Translations under genes and position numbers: made by a program
Source: CAUZSN01 sp963582345
GTDB taxonomy: Bacteria; Planctomycetota; Planctomycetia; Planctomycetales; Planctomycetaceae
Direction: 5' to 3'
DNA: 64,000 nucleotides
Assembly: GCA_963582345.1 (NCBI GenBank)
Contig: CAUZSN010000003.1
Coordinates: forward strand, 1 to 64,000
Part shown: positions 39,166 through 47,391 of the stretch, piece by piece
Layout: every line of letters starts with the position of its first letter
Numbering within the stretch: the stretch's first letter is position 1
The notes under the pieces: generated by a model
What the model was told of the DNA's origin: nothing
The model's database searches: none
What the model saw: only the letters and a program-made list of their open reading frames with translations

Positions 39166-40845
39166 ATGGAACCTCACTTCGAAATCGAAACGAATGGTAC
39201 CGTTCGTGATTCGGCCAATCTGCCGCATTCGGTGTCCCTGGAATTAACCGTTTACGATCCCGATACAATTGCCGAATTGTCTCTGTATGTTGACCGCGAT
39301 GCTCGGGAGCAATTTGTTTTGAAGGCATTACGCATCGGCATATTGGCATTGCGGCAGGCCCGTGGGCAGATCGACGCAGAGCTTGTGCGTCGCGAAAGCG
39401 AACGATTGCTGGAGACGCTGCAAAGCCGGCTGAACGAGCATTCGAACCTAGTACACGAGCGGCTAACAAGTATTCTGAAAGATTATTTCGATCCAAAAGA
39501 CGGAAGATTTCCAGAGCGGGTCGATCGTCTGGTCAAACAGGATGGCGAACTGGAAACCGTCTTGCGGCGACAAATTGGCAATGAGGACTCGCAGCTCTGT
39601 AAAACGTTGACTGCTCATTTCGGCCAAGAAAGCCCGCTGATGCAGCTGCTCAGTCCCGATCAGTCACAAGGATTAATGGCGGCATTGCAACAAACTCTTG
39701 ATAGTCAGTTGGCCACGCAACGCGAGCACGTGCTGAAACAATTTTCTCTCGACAACAAAGACGGGGCCTTGTCACGGTTCATTCGCGAGTTGACTGATCG
39801 GCAGGGGCAGCTTTCTGAAAAGCTTCACAGAAAAATTGACGAGGTCGTTAAAGAGTTTTCACTGGATAATGAGGAGTCTGCACTCAGTCGGTTGGTCAGG
39901 AATGTCGACAGGGCACAACGAACCATCACCAGAGAATTCTCGTTGGACGAAGAAACATCCGCCTTGTCGCGATTGAAAAAGATGCTGGAAAATACAAATA
40001 ATGCGATCCACAATCATCTTTCGCTCGATGACGAAAGTTCGCCGCTCGCCCGCTTGAAGCGTGAACTGTTAGTTTTGCTGAATGAGCATCGTGAGATAAA
40101 TCAGAAGTTTCAGGAGGAGGTGAAGGGAACGCTACAGGCTATGGCGGCCAGAAGACAGGAGTCCAAACGTTCGACGCGTCACGGTTTGGAATTTGAGGAC
40201 GCCTTGTTTGCACTCGTCCAATACGAATCCCAGCGAATCGGCGATATCGCAACACGCACCGGCAACACGACTGGCCAAATTAAGAACTGCAAGGTCGGCG
40301 ATTGCGTGATCGAACTTGGCCCGGACAGTGTCGCTGCAAAAGCAACGATCGTTGTCGAAGCGAAGGAAAAAGAGAGCTACAACTTGGCCAAGGCTCGAGA
40401 AGAAATCGAGATTGCTCGCAGGAACCGCAACGCTCAGGTCGGCTTGTTTGTCTTTTCGAGTAGGTCGGCACCTGAAGGCATCGAACCGTTGACGCGGTAC
40501 GGTCAGGATGTTGTCGTCGCTTGGGACTCTGAGGACCAAAGTTCGGACATCTATTTGCGTGTTGGTCTAACGTTAGCCCGAGCGCTGTGCGTTCGCAGCC
40601 AGCAAGAGCGGGCTGGACAGAGGATCGACTTTTCGGCCATCGATCAGGCGATTCTGGAAATTGAAAAGCGAGTACGTACCTTCGATGAAATTGAAAAACT
40701 GACAAAAACGATCAGAAGCAACAGCGAAAAGATTCTAAAAAAAATCGCACCGACTCGAAAATCCTTGGATCGTCAGGTCAAGGTTTTGCGCGACGAAACG
40801 GAGGACCTCAAGCATCAATTTGTGCGCGAGAACTCAAAGGCGTAA
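39166..40845 (+). CDS. Coiled-coil protein with SLD repeats and a putative PD-(D/E)xK domain
   Basis: A 559-residue protein of unclear function. Residues 1-110 are mixed. A repeat region holds FSLDNKDGALSRFIREL (about 193), FSLDNEESALSRLVRNV (about 231), FSLDEETSALSRLKKML (about 258) and LSLDDESSPLARLKREL (about 285), spaced 27-38 residues and joined by coiled coil; two weaker copies may precede them. From about residue 335 the chain reads GLEFEDALFALVQYES, then GD at 378, and IVVEAKEKESYNLAKAREEI with E398-x-K400, then NAQVGLFVFSS. This resembles a PD-(D/E)xK nuclease or DUF2130-like fold. A second coiled coil closes it. It follows addBA by 130 nt on the same strand. Start ATG 39166 (GTG 39154 is also open). 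Nuclease activity is inference. Confidence 0.65.
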   Translation: MEPHFEIETNGTVRDSANLPHSVSLELTVYDPDTIAELSLYVDRDAREQFVLKALRIGILALRQARGQIDAELVRRESERLLETLQSRLNEHSNLVHERLTSILKDYFDPKDGRFPERVDRLVKQDGELETVLRRQIGNEDSQLCKTLTAHFGQESPLMQLLSPDQSQGLMAALQQTLDSQLATQREHVLKQFSLDNKDGALSRFIRELTDRQGQLSEKLHRKIDEVVKEFSLDNEESALSRLVRNVDRAQRTITREFSLDEETSALSRLKKMLENTNNAIHNHLSLDDESSPLARLKRELLVLLNEHREINQKFQEEVKGTLQAMAARRQESKRSTRHGLEFEDALFALVQYESQRIGDIATRTGNTTGQIKNCKVGDCVIELGPDSVAAKATIVVEAKEKESYNLAKAREEIEIARRNRNAQVGLFVFSSRSAPEGIEPLTRYGQDVVVAWDSEDQSSDIYLRVGLTLARALCVRSQQERAGQRIDFSAIDQAILEIEKRVRTFDEIEKLTKTIRSNSEKILKKIAPTRKSLDRQVKVLRDETEDLKHQFVRENSKA

Positions 40846-40866
40846 CTTCAGTTGGCCCATCGATTT

Positions 40867-41265
40867 GGCTGACTGCATTCGGGCGATTTGGCGTTGTGTA
40901 TGGAGAACGAGTATTGTCACATTACGGGTCGGGTTAATGACACGATTTGTCAGGGCGGTGGAAATTGGGAGATTGAAAAGTTCCTGAACAGTCACCTGGC
41001 CATCGAAGACATCGCAGTTGTTGGCGTCCCCGATCCCAAGTTCGTTGAAGAACTCGCTGCCTGGATTAAATTGAAGGAAAGGGCTGCGGTTGCTGAAAAG
41101 GAAATTCTCCAGTGTTGCAAGGGCAAACTGGCTCGTTACAAAATTTCGAGCTATATCCGTTTCGTCGCAGAATTTCCACAGACGGTGACTGGCAAGATTC
41201 AGAAGTTTAAAATCCGCGAAGCGATAATTGTGGAACTGAATCAGGAGCAAGCGGAAACCGCCTAG
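40867..41265 (+). pseudogene. C-terminal remnant of an acyl-CoA synthetase
   Basis: The frame reads LHSGDLALCMENEYCHITGR then VNDTICQGGGNWEIEKFLN, VVGVPDPKFVEELAAWIKLKE, KGKLARYKISSYIRFV and FPQTVTGKIQKFKIREAI. This is the last 130 residues of an AMP-forming acyl-CoA synthetase, including the C-terminal domain with the catalytic Lys in TGKIQKFK. The catalytic large domain is missing, the hinge region before it has lost a few residues (IYPR-like), and a TGA at 40870 takes the place of the Trp expected before LHSGDLA. It is therefore a decayed remnant. A small product from TTG 40888 or ATG 40900 could still be made but would not be active. Confidence 0.75.
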
Positions 41266-41299
41266 GAACAGAGAGTTAGCGACAGGCTGGAGAACATCC

Positions 41300-42148
41300 A
41301 TGCAACTCGGCCAATTTCAACTAACAACCGTCTCTGGTGGACGCTTTCAAATTGATGGCGGAACGATGTTCGGTGTCGTTCCCAAATCGCTTTGGAGTCG
41401 GGTCATCTCTTCTGATGACAGTAATCACATACCGCAGGCGACGAATTGTCTGCTGGTTAATACTCTCGATCGCAAAGTATTGATCGATACGGGCTACGGG
41501 GCGAAGCTGCCTGAAAAGCAACGTAAGATCTTCCGCTCAGAGAGAGGTGACCCGTTGGTCGTGAGCTTGAAGGCAGCAGGTGTTTTACCCGAACAGATTG
41601 ATATGGTCATCTTGTCACATCTGCACTTTGATCACGCCGGCGGTGCGACGCGGCACGACGATCAACGGGGACTGGTTCCAACGTTCCCCAACGCTGAATA
41701 TGTGGTTCAGCGTCGCGAGTGGATGATTGCGACAGCAGAACTGCCCGAATTACAGGTCGCCTATCCGTTAGAGAATCTATTGCCCCTCAAAAGGGCAAAC
41801 CAATTACGGTTCATCGATGGAGACGTAGACATCGTAACCGGCATTCACTCTGTGGTGACCGGCGGACATACAGTTGGTCATCAGGTGTTCATTATTGAAA
41901 GCGATGGCGAATCGGCTGTTTACTTGGCCGACTTATGTCCGACTTGGCGGCACTTGCCGACGTTGTGGTGCATGAGTTATGACGTCGATGTATTGCAGAC
42001 TCGCCGAAAGAAGCCGGAGTTGTTGGGACATATCGCCGACAATGGTTGGTTGGCGGTTGCCGACCACGATCCTGATCACGCGGCTGCTCGCTTGCACAGA
42101 GACAAGAAACGAGACTTTTCGGTCACGGAAGCGATCAAAACGCTATAG
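41300..42148 (+). CDS. MBL-fold metallohydrolase
   Basis: A 282-residue metallo-beta-lactamase-fold protein. Metal-binding motif: LSHLHFDHAGG (HxHxDH), a later His in GGHTVGHQVF, Asp in VYLADLCPT and His in VADHDPDH. The short LLVNTLDRKVLIDTGYGAKL at the N-terminus is typical of the N-acyl-homoserine-lactonase / quinone-hydrolase-like branch of the superfamily, but also of glyoxalase-like or arylsulfatase-like members, so the substrate is open. It sits between two gene remnants in a patch of decay, yet is itself intact. There is no signal peptide, so it is probably cytoplasmic. Confidence 0.82.
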   Translation: MQLGQFQLTTVSGGRFQIDGGTMFGVVPKSLWSRVISSDDSNHIPQATNCLLVNTLDRKVLIDTGYGAKLPEKQRKIFRSERGDPLVVSLKAAGVLPEQIDMVILSHLHFDHAGGATRHDDQRGLVPTFPNAEYVVQRREWMIATAELPELQVAYPLENLLPLKRANQLRFIDGDVDIVTGIHSVVTGGHTVGHQVFIIESDGESAVYLADLCPTWRHLPTLWCMSYDVDVLQTRRKKPELLGHIADNGWLAVADHDPDHAAARLHRDKKRDFSVTEAIKTL

Positions 42149-42164
42149 ACTCGGTCGAAAACAT

Positions 42165-42391
42165 TCATTGGCCCAGTCCCAGGCCTCGGATCAACATAAT
42201 TGTCGCAGGCCCGACCAGGACAACAAAGATGCCTGGGAAAATGAACAGAACCAGCGGAAAAATCATTTTCACCGCAGTTTGTTGAGCCTTTTCTTCTGCC
42301 ATCTGGCTGCGTTTGACTCGCATGCTGTCCGATTGAACACGCAGCACCTGTGTGATGGACGAACCGAATTTGTCGGCCTGAATCAGACGTC
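42165..42391 (-). pseudogene. C-terminal remnant of a TadC/GspF-type secretion protein
   Basis: Minus-strand frame LIQADKFGSSITQVLRVQSD then SMRVKRSQMAEEKAQQTAVK and MIFPLVLFIFPGIFVVLVGPA, ending in TGA at 42165. This is the end of a Tad-type (type II secretion F-domain) inner-membrane platform protein, with its final membrane helix. About 75 residues remain; similarity stops near 42387, exactly where the plus-strand ABC-2 remnant begins. The rest of the tad cluster is absent. Confidence 0.75.
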
Positions 42392-42752
42392 GGTTTCGGA
42401 GCTACTGACTGTCGAGACCTGTGCGACGGTCATATTGTTCGTCGTGCAATTCATCACCTGCTGTCATTTGTTGGTCTCATTCACTAGCCAAGACCGATAA
42501 CGCGGTACTCTGACGGCATTGATATTGACGCCTGTTAGCACGACCGAGCTGCTGGTGGCGAGATTCGTGTTGCACCTGGTGAGCTCGATCGTTGCCAGTG
42601 CGATTATCGTTCCGACGGCCAGCCTGCTAACGCTTTCCTACATGTTGTTTGGTGGCATTGTGTTTTACCTGGCGACGACAGAATTTGCAGCCCTGCTGAT
42701 CATCGGGATTGCCGCCACTGCTTCGCTGTTCCGCAAACGTGGCTGGCGCTAG
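42390..42752 (+). pseudogene. ABC-2 type permease remnant with an in-frame stop
   Basis: In one frame: VETCATVILFVVQFITCCHLLV then SFTSQDR, a TAA at about 42501, then RGTLTALILTPVSTTELLVA and a tail ending LFRKRGWR. The DR-x-RGTLTALILTPVS pattern and the RxRGW ending match ABC-2 family transport permeases, with the expected Glu codon changed to a stop and the middle of the protein missing. The 5' part is lost at the junction near 42390. It is not expected to make a working transporter. Confidence 0.65.
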
Positions 42753-42778
42753 CTGACGAAACGCTAACTATACTTATG

Positions 42779-43717
42779 TCAGGTGTTGGTTTGCACGACC
42801 CGCAGCTCATGCGGTAGCGGGAAGTAGACATGCTCCTCGCGAATCGTCACCTCTTCCACGGTCGCACCGAACTTGTCGATTAAACGCTGTACGCACTGCT
42901 GGACGACAATTTCCGGTGCGCTGGCTCCGGCTGTGACGACAACCGTCTCAGCTCCATCCAACCAGTCATCCTTCAGTTCGTCAACTCCGTCGATTAAATA
43001 CGCCGGTTTTCCGACCGACTGACCAATTTCCATCAGGCGTAGGCTGTTCGAACTGTTCTGGCTACCCACAACGATCACAGCATCGGCATTCAAAGCCAAT
43101 GTGGCGACGGCTTCCTGACGGTTGGTCGTTGCATAGCAAATGTCTTTCTTCGGTGGAGACTGGATGTTGGGATATCGCTGCTTCAGCCGTTCGATTACCT
43201 GGTTTGCTTCGGAGACACTGAGTGTTGTCTGGGTGAGATACGCGATTTTCTCGTCAGGCAAAATCTGAAGTTCGTCAACTTCTTCGGGCGATTCGATTAA
43301 CGTGATGCTTTCCGGAGCCTCCCCCATCGTTCCGATGACCTCATCATGGCCTTCGTGTCCGATCAGGACGACATGAAATCCTTTCCGAGCATACCGAATC
43401 GCTTCAATGTGGACTTTCGTGACCAGTGGACAAGTCGCATCGATCGTCTTCAACTGTCGTTCGCTGGCAACGGTGCGAACTTCTGGCGAGACACCGTGAG
43501 CACTGTAGAGCAGAATCGAGCCCGATGGCACGTCTTCGACACGATCAACAAACTTTACTCCTTGAGTCGTGAAACGATTGACGACGTATCTGTTGTGCAC
43601 AATTTCGTGGAAGACATAGATATGCGGTCCAAATATCCGGATCGCCTCATCCAAACACTCAATTGCCATGTTGACGCCGGCACAAAAACCACGTGGTTTC
43701 GCAAGTAGTATTTTCAT
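42779..43717 (-). CDS. ispH: 4-hydroxy-3-methylbut-2-enyl diphosphate reductase
   Basis: Final enzyme of the MEP (non-mevalonate) isoprenoid pathway; reduces HMBPP to IPP and DMAPP with a 4Fe-4S cluster. The 312-residue protein has the three conserved cysteines: in KPRGFCAGVNMAIECL (about residue 12), in TIDATCPLVTKVH (about 95) and in KKDICYATTNRQEAV (about 195). The active-site segments EIVHNRYVV, GHEGHDEVIGTMGE and VGSQNSSNSLRL are also present. The length is normal. It follows the decayed patch on the opposite strand and stands alone. Confidence 0.96.
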   Translation of the reverse strand: MKILLAKPRGFCAGVNMAIECLDEAIRIFGPHIYVFHEIVHNRYVVNRFTTQGVKFVDRVEDVPSGSILLYSAHGVSPEVRTVASERQLKTIDATCPLVTKVHIEAIRYARKGFHVVLIGHEGHDEVIGTMGEAPESITLIESPEEVDELQILPDEKIAYLTQTTLSVSEANQVIERLKQRYPNIQSPPKKDICYATTNRQEAVATLALNADAVIVVGSQNSSNSLRLMEIGQSVGKPAYLIDGVDELKDDWLDGAETVVVTAGASAPEIVVQQCVQRLIDKFGATVEEVTIREEHVYFPLPHELRVVQTNT

Positions 43718-44213
43718 TACCTTGACTCAGAGCATCCGTCCGATTGACGATTTTTCATGGGCATTGTATCACACCGAGGCAACCGGTTGGACATTTGGGC
43801 CTCGACAAATGCCCAATCGTTCCAACGGAGATTTTTCTTCCACATCTTCATTTGCTGAAAGAGACCTGCGAATGACCGCCGCGGCAACTGTCGCAAGAAA
43901 TCTAAATGACAGCGCGACGAGACGACACCGATCAGGATACCATTTTCGATTAATGTGCATCATCAACTCTCGGCAAGTAGATACGAATCACCAGGTACGA
44001 ATGCCAGTATACCTGACGCGAAATCGTTTGCCAAAATCCAGTGGGATTCGCCGGCTAAATTGTGTTGCTCACGGTTTTCCCGCATGACGTAAAGATTTTT
44101 CAGGTTGGGCCTTCCAGACCGAATCGGTGCTAGTGATTCTTCGGTTGCAGTTTCGCAGCGCAGGCGTTAACTTTACGCGATTCATCAAAAGTCCTGAGTA
44201 GAGGTCCGAATCC
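43718..44213. other. Intergenic region, nothing firm recognised
   Basis: About 495 bp between divergent ispH and rplY. No credible gene or RNA was found. A weak inverted repeat CATTTG/CAAATG sits near 43790-43812. It should contain the divergent promoters for both genes. Confidence 0.4.
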
Positions 44214-44855
44214 GTGACAAATGGCCCAAGATTGACTGCCGAAAAGCGGATTGTACGAGGGACGGCGGCGTGCCGCCGACTGCGAAGACGAGGAGTCGTT
44301 CCGGGCAACGTTTACGGGCATGGAATGGACCCCGTAGCCATTGCGATTGAGGCGGATACTTTGAAGCCGCTAGTTCAATCGGGAGCGCAGGTTGTCGACG
44401 TTGAAATTGAAGGCAAATCCGAAAAGACCATTATTCGCGAGGTGCAATGGGATACCTTGAGCGTTAACATCCAGCACGTGGACCTGTTGCGAGTGGATCC
44501 GAACGAACGAGTCACCGTCGACGTGCCAATCGAACTGCGCGGCGTCGCCCCGGGAGTCGCCGCCGGCGGTCATCTGGAACAAAATGTGCATTCGCTGACA
44601 ATCGACTGTTTAGCAATTAAGATCCCTGAACGGATTTGGGTCCGTATCGGTAGTTTGGAGATCGATCAGTCGATTCCGGTCAAGGATCTTGAACTGCCGG
44701 AAGGAACGAACGTCCACAATCCGCCGGAAATGGCCGTCGTTCGAGTCGCTCCGCCTATTGATATTGAAGAGCCGACCGAAGTCGAAGAAGTTGAAGCTGC
44801 GGAACCGGAATTAGTCGGTAAGAAAGCGAAGGAAGAATCCGATGAGGAACAGTAG
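44214..44855 (+). CDS. rplY: 50S ribosomal protein L25 (CTC family)
   Basis: 5S-rRNA-binding protein of the large subunit, long (CTC/general-stress) form, 213 residues. The N-domain has RGTAACRRLRRRGVVPGNVYG and IIREVQWDTLSVNIQHVDLLRVD; the C-terminal TL5-like domain follows (VPIELRGVAPGVAAGGHLEQ, IDCLAIKIPERIWV, LELPEGTNVHNPPE). The tail is acidic (EVEEVEAAEPEL). It starts at GTG 44214 with GAGG about 10 nt upstream. It leads a plus-strand run with pth, rpsF, ssb, rplI and dnaB. Confidence 0.93.
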   Translation: MTNGPRLTAEKRIVRGTAACRRLRRRGVVPGNVYGHGMDPVAIAIEADTLKPLVQSGAQVVDVEIEGKSEKTIIREVQWDTLSVNIQHVDLLRVDPNERVTVDVPIELRGVAPGVAAGGHLEQNVHSLTIDCLAIKIPERIWVRIGSLEIDQSIPVKDLELPEGTNVHNPPEMAVVRVAPPIDIEEPTEVEEVEAAEPELVGKKAKEESDEEQ

Positions 44856-44940
44856 CATTGGTGGCTGGGGCAATTCGAGTCGGGGATGACGTTGATTTTG
44901 GAGCAGAAGTGGAATCCATCCACAGCTCAGGTGCCTGGGC

Positions 44941-45531
44941 ATGAAAGTCGTCGTGGGATTGGGAAATCCAGGACGTCGTTTCCAAAATTCGCGTCATAAT
45001 GTCGGCTTCCAGGTAGTCAGCGAATTGGCGCGACGTCACGGAGCGGCGGCGCAAAAAGTTAAGTTTGAAGCCGAAGTTACAGAGGTCGTCATTGGCCAAG
45101 AAAAAACGTTGTTGGTGGTTCCGCAAACCTACATGAACGCCAGCGGCCGCAGTGTCCAGCGGTGTATCCGTTTTTTTCAACTGCCCCTAAAGAACCTATT
45201 GGTGGTCTGTGACGACCTGAATCTGAACTTTTGCCAAATTCGAATTCGGCCGTCGGGATCTGCTGGCGGACAACGAGGAATAAACGATATTATTCAGCAT
45301 CTGGATTCCCAGGATTTCCCGCGGTTGCGATTGGGCATCGGTCGACCGCCCGAAGATATGGACTCCACGAATTATGTGTTGGCTAAGTTTTCCTCTGCCG
45401 AACGCGAATTCATCGACCCTGCGATTAAGATAGCCGCCACCGCTGTCGAAACCTGGATTTGCGACGGTTTGGATTCCGCCATGAATCGATTTAATGCACC
45501 ACCTGCCGAGTGCGAGGAAAACACAGACTAA
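44941..45531 (+). CDS. pth: Peptidyl-tRNA hydrolase
   Basis: Releases tRNA from prematurely dropped peptidyl-tRNA. The 196-residue product has GLGNPGRRFQNSRHNVGF (Asn10 and the catalytic His), PQTYMNASG (Asn), VVCDDLNL (Asp) and GSAGGQRGINDIIQHL, where most enzymes have GGHNG; here His-Asn reads Gln-Arg. This affects a substrate-contact pair rather than the catalytic His and Asp. The rplY-pth order is common. It starts with ATG 85 nt after rplY. Confidence 0.94.
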   Translation: MKVVVGLGNPGRRFQNSRHNVGFQVVSELARRHGAAAQKVKFEAEVTEVVIGQEKTLLVVPQTYMNASGRSVQRCIRFFQLPLKNLLVVCDDLNLNFCQIRIRPSGSAGGQRGINDIIQHLDSQDFPRLRLGIGRPPEDMDSTNYVLAKFSSAEREFIDPAIKIAATAVETWICDGLDSAMNRFNAPPAECEENTD

Positions 45532-45629
45532 GAATCCGTAGTTGCAAATCGTGGAAGAAACGATAAAACGGTAGTCTGTAGTCTGTTGTCGTTCGAACGT
45601 CTTTGACCGCGTCGCCAGGGAGATCAAAG

Positions 45630-46160
45630 TTGCCAGATAATCTGTACGAAGGCATGTTCTTGCTGGATAGCGACCGCTTCACCGCGAACCCTGTCGGTGC
45701 CCAAAGTGAATTGATCGGAATATTGGAAAAAGCCGGCGCTGAAGTGGTGGCCAACCGTCCCTGGCTGGATGGGAAACTGGCGTATCCGATCGAAGGACGC
45801 CGGAAAGGATTGCACTATTTGACTTATTTCCGCATGGAGGGAAATGGCATCTCTCAAGTTAACCAGTCTTGCAAGTTAAATGAGAGTGTGTTGCGTCATC
45901 TGATCATCAAACACCCGCCTTCGATATTCGAAGCGATGGTGGGCGCGCTGAACGGCAACGATAGTGAGCCACAAGCGGTTGCCAAGACTCCACCCACGAC
46001 TGAGGGCGTCGCGCAGACCAAGGGCACGACTGAGGGCGTCGCGCAGACCAAGGGCACGACTGAGGGCGTCGCGCAGACCAAGGACACGACTGAGGGCGTC
46101 GCGCAGACCAAGGACACGACTGAGGGCGTCGCGCAGACCAAGGACACACCGGACTCGTAG
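45630..46160 (+). CDS. rpsF: 30S ribosomal protein S6 with C-terminal tandem-repeat tail
   Basis: Small-subunit protein that pairs with S18. The S6 fold covers about 105 residues (YEGMFLLDSDRFTANP, NRPWLDGKLAYPIEGRRKG, HYLTYFRMEGNGISQV, NESVLRHLIIKHPPS). A 70-residue tail then carries five copies of the decapeptide TTEGVAQTK(G/D). S6 is usually 95-135 residues, so this 176-residue form is extended. The start is TTG at 45630, because AGGGAG lies 7-8 nt upstream; an earlier TTG at 45603 has no such site. It is followed by ssb and rplI; rpsR, normally between those two, is missing. Confidence 0.92.
   Translation: MPDNLYEGMFLLDSDRFTANPVGAQSELIGILEKAGAEVVANRPWLDGKLAYPIEGRRKGLHYLTYFRMEGNGISQVNQSCKLNESVLRHLIIKHPPSIFEAMVGALNGNDSEPQAVAKTPPTTEGVAQTKGTTEGVAQTKGTTEGVAQTKDTTEGVAQTKDTTEGVAQTKDTPDS
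45996..46145 (+). repeat. Five tandem 30-bp repeats inside rpsF
   Basis: Five consecutive 30-bp units starting ACGACTGAGGGCGTCGCGCA, each coding for TTEGVAQTKG or TTEGVAQTKD. Copies differ only at one position near the end of the unit (ggc or gac). The length is a multiple of three, so gain or loss of copies keeps the frame. Such an array could change copy number by slippage. Confidence 0.95.
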
Positions 46161-46256
46161 ACCTTGAAGACGCTGATGCACGGAGTTCATCGGAAGCATC
46201 CTGAACCGATTGCCAGATGCAAACAAGAGTCCGCTGCAACTTGAAGGAGTAACTTC

Positions 46257-46730
46257 GTGGCTAGTTTTAACAAGGTGATTCTCGTCGGGAATCTGACTCG
46301 TGATCCGGAAGTGCGTTATACCCCCGGTGGAACGGCAGTTGCTGACATTGGACTAGCGGTGAACCGGACCTGGTTTGACAAACAAGCTAATGAACGCCGT
46401 GAGGAAGTGACTTTTGTTGATGTGACGTTATGGGCTCGTACAGCCGAGGTCGCCGGTGAATATCTTTCGAAGGGGAAGCAAGTTCTTATTGAGGGACGAT
46501 TGCAGTTGGATCAGTGGGAGGACCGTGAGACCGGGAAACAGCGCAACAAACTGAAGGTTGTTGCGGAGAACATGACAATGCTTGGAAGTCGGTCTGACTC
46601 TGTGCAGGGCGAGACGTCGGTAGCAAGGGACGAGAACTATGCAGCAGGTTCTGACAGGTCCATTCCTTCCGATGCCTCGTTTGTTGACGTTCCGCCCAAG
46701 GCACCACCCGAAGATGACGTTCCGTTTTGA
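46257..46730 (+). CDS. ssb: Single-stranded DNA-binding protein
   Basis: Coats single-stranded DNA during replication and repair. The 157-residue product has the OB-fold (MASFNKVILVGNLTRDPEVRY, FVDVTLWARTAEVAGEYLSKG, LIEGRLQLDQWEDRETGKQR) and ends DDVPF, the partner-binding acidic tip. It starts at GTG after AAGGAG at 8 nt. Lies between rpsF and rplI. Confidence 0.96.
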   Translation: MASFNKVILVGNLTRDPEVRYTPGGTAVADIGLAVNRTWFDKQANERREEVTFVDVTLWARTAEVAGEYLSKGKQVLIEGRLQLDQWEDRETGKQRNKLKVVAENMTMLGSRSDSVQGETSVARDENYAAGSDRSIPSDASFVDVPPKAPPEDDVPF

Positions 46731-46806
46731 AAGTCCACTCGATCTATTGGCTTTCAATAAGTTCTTGTTGTTATCGATTCTTCACTTCCAACGGACACAC
46801 CAAATA

Positions 46807-47310
46807 ATGTCGCGCAAACGCAACATCGCCACGGTGACCGGTACGACTCGAACCTTGGCGGAGCTCTTGTTGGCCGAAGACGTTGCTTCGCTTGGCCAGC
46901 AAGGCGAGATTGTACGAGTCAAACCCGGTTATGCCAGAAATTATCTGTTGCCTCAAGGACTGGCCACGATCGCAACCGAGCAGAATAAATGGATGATTGT
47001 ACAGCACAAGCGCCGAATGGCAGAAGTCCAGGCCGAACGCTTAAAAGAACTCAAGGAACGGGCGAATGCTCTTAGCAAGTACAGCGTGACTCTGGAAACC
47101 AACGCCAACAAAGATGGACATCTTTACGGATCAATCGTTGCCACTGACATCAGCAAAGCGTTGAAGTCGGCCGGGTACGATGTCGAACCGGAATCTATAC
47201 GTCTGGAGGGTCCCTTGAAAGAACTGGGCATGTATACGGTAAAAATTGAGTTGGACAGTGATGTGAAGTCAACAGTCAAAGTCTGGGTCGTTCCGGTGTC
47301 CGGATCATAA
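46807..47310 (+). CDS. rplI: 50S ribosomal protein L9
   Basis: Large-subunit protein, 167 residues from ATG 46807. The N-domain starts after a 16-residue extension and reads LAELLLAEDVASLGQQGEIVRV and KPGYARNYLLPQGLA, the L9 signature. A long helix (RMAEVQAERLKELKERANAL) and the C-terminal domain (NKDGHLYGSIVATDISKAL, LKELGMYTVKIELDSDV) follow. Readings that start further upstream overlap ssb and are rejected. Confidence 0.94.
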   Translation: MSRKRNIATVTGTTRTLAELLLAEDVASLGQQGEIVRVKPGYARNYLLPQGLATIATEQNKWMIVQHKRRMAEVQAERLKELKERANALSKYSVTLETNANKDGHLYGSIVATDISKALKSAGYDVEPESIRLEGPLKELGMYTVKIELDSDVKSTVKVWVVPVSGS

Positions 47311-47391
47311 GAATCTGAATTTGTTCCGTGTGATTGTTCTCGGCACTCGAAGAGAGACAATCTAGAATTATTTTACCACGGCAGGACACCA

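Noticed and set aside
43668..44087. A 139-residue plus-strand frame between ispH and rplY
   Set aside because: Composition is not protein-like, it overlaps the start of ispH and has no ribosome-binding site.
45996..46145. The repeats as a CRISPR array
   Set aside because: There are no spacers; units are directly adjacent, in frame and coding.
45876..46239. Three overlapping antisense frames across the rpsF repeats
   Set aside because: They arise because a 30-bp repeat without stops is open in several frames. The sense frame has a clear S6 fold and ribosome-binding site.
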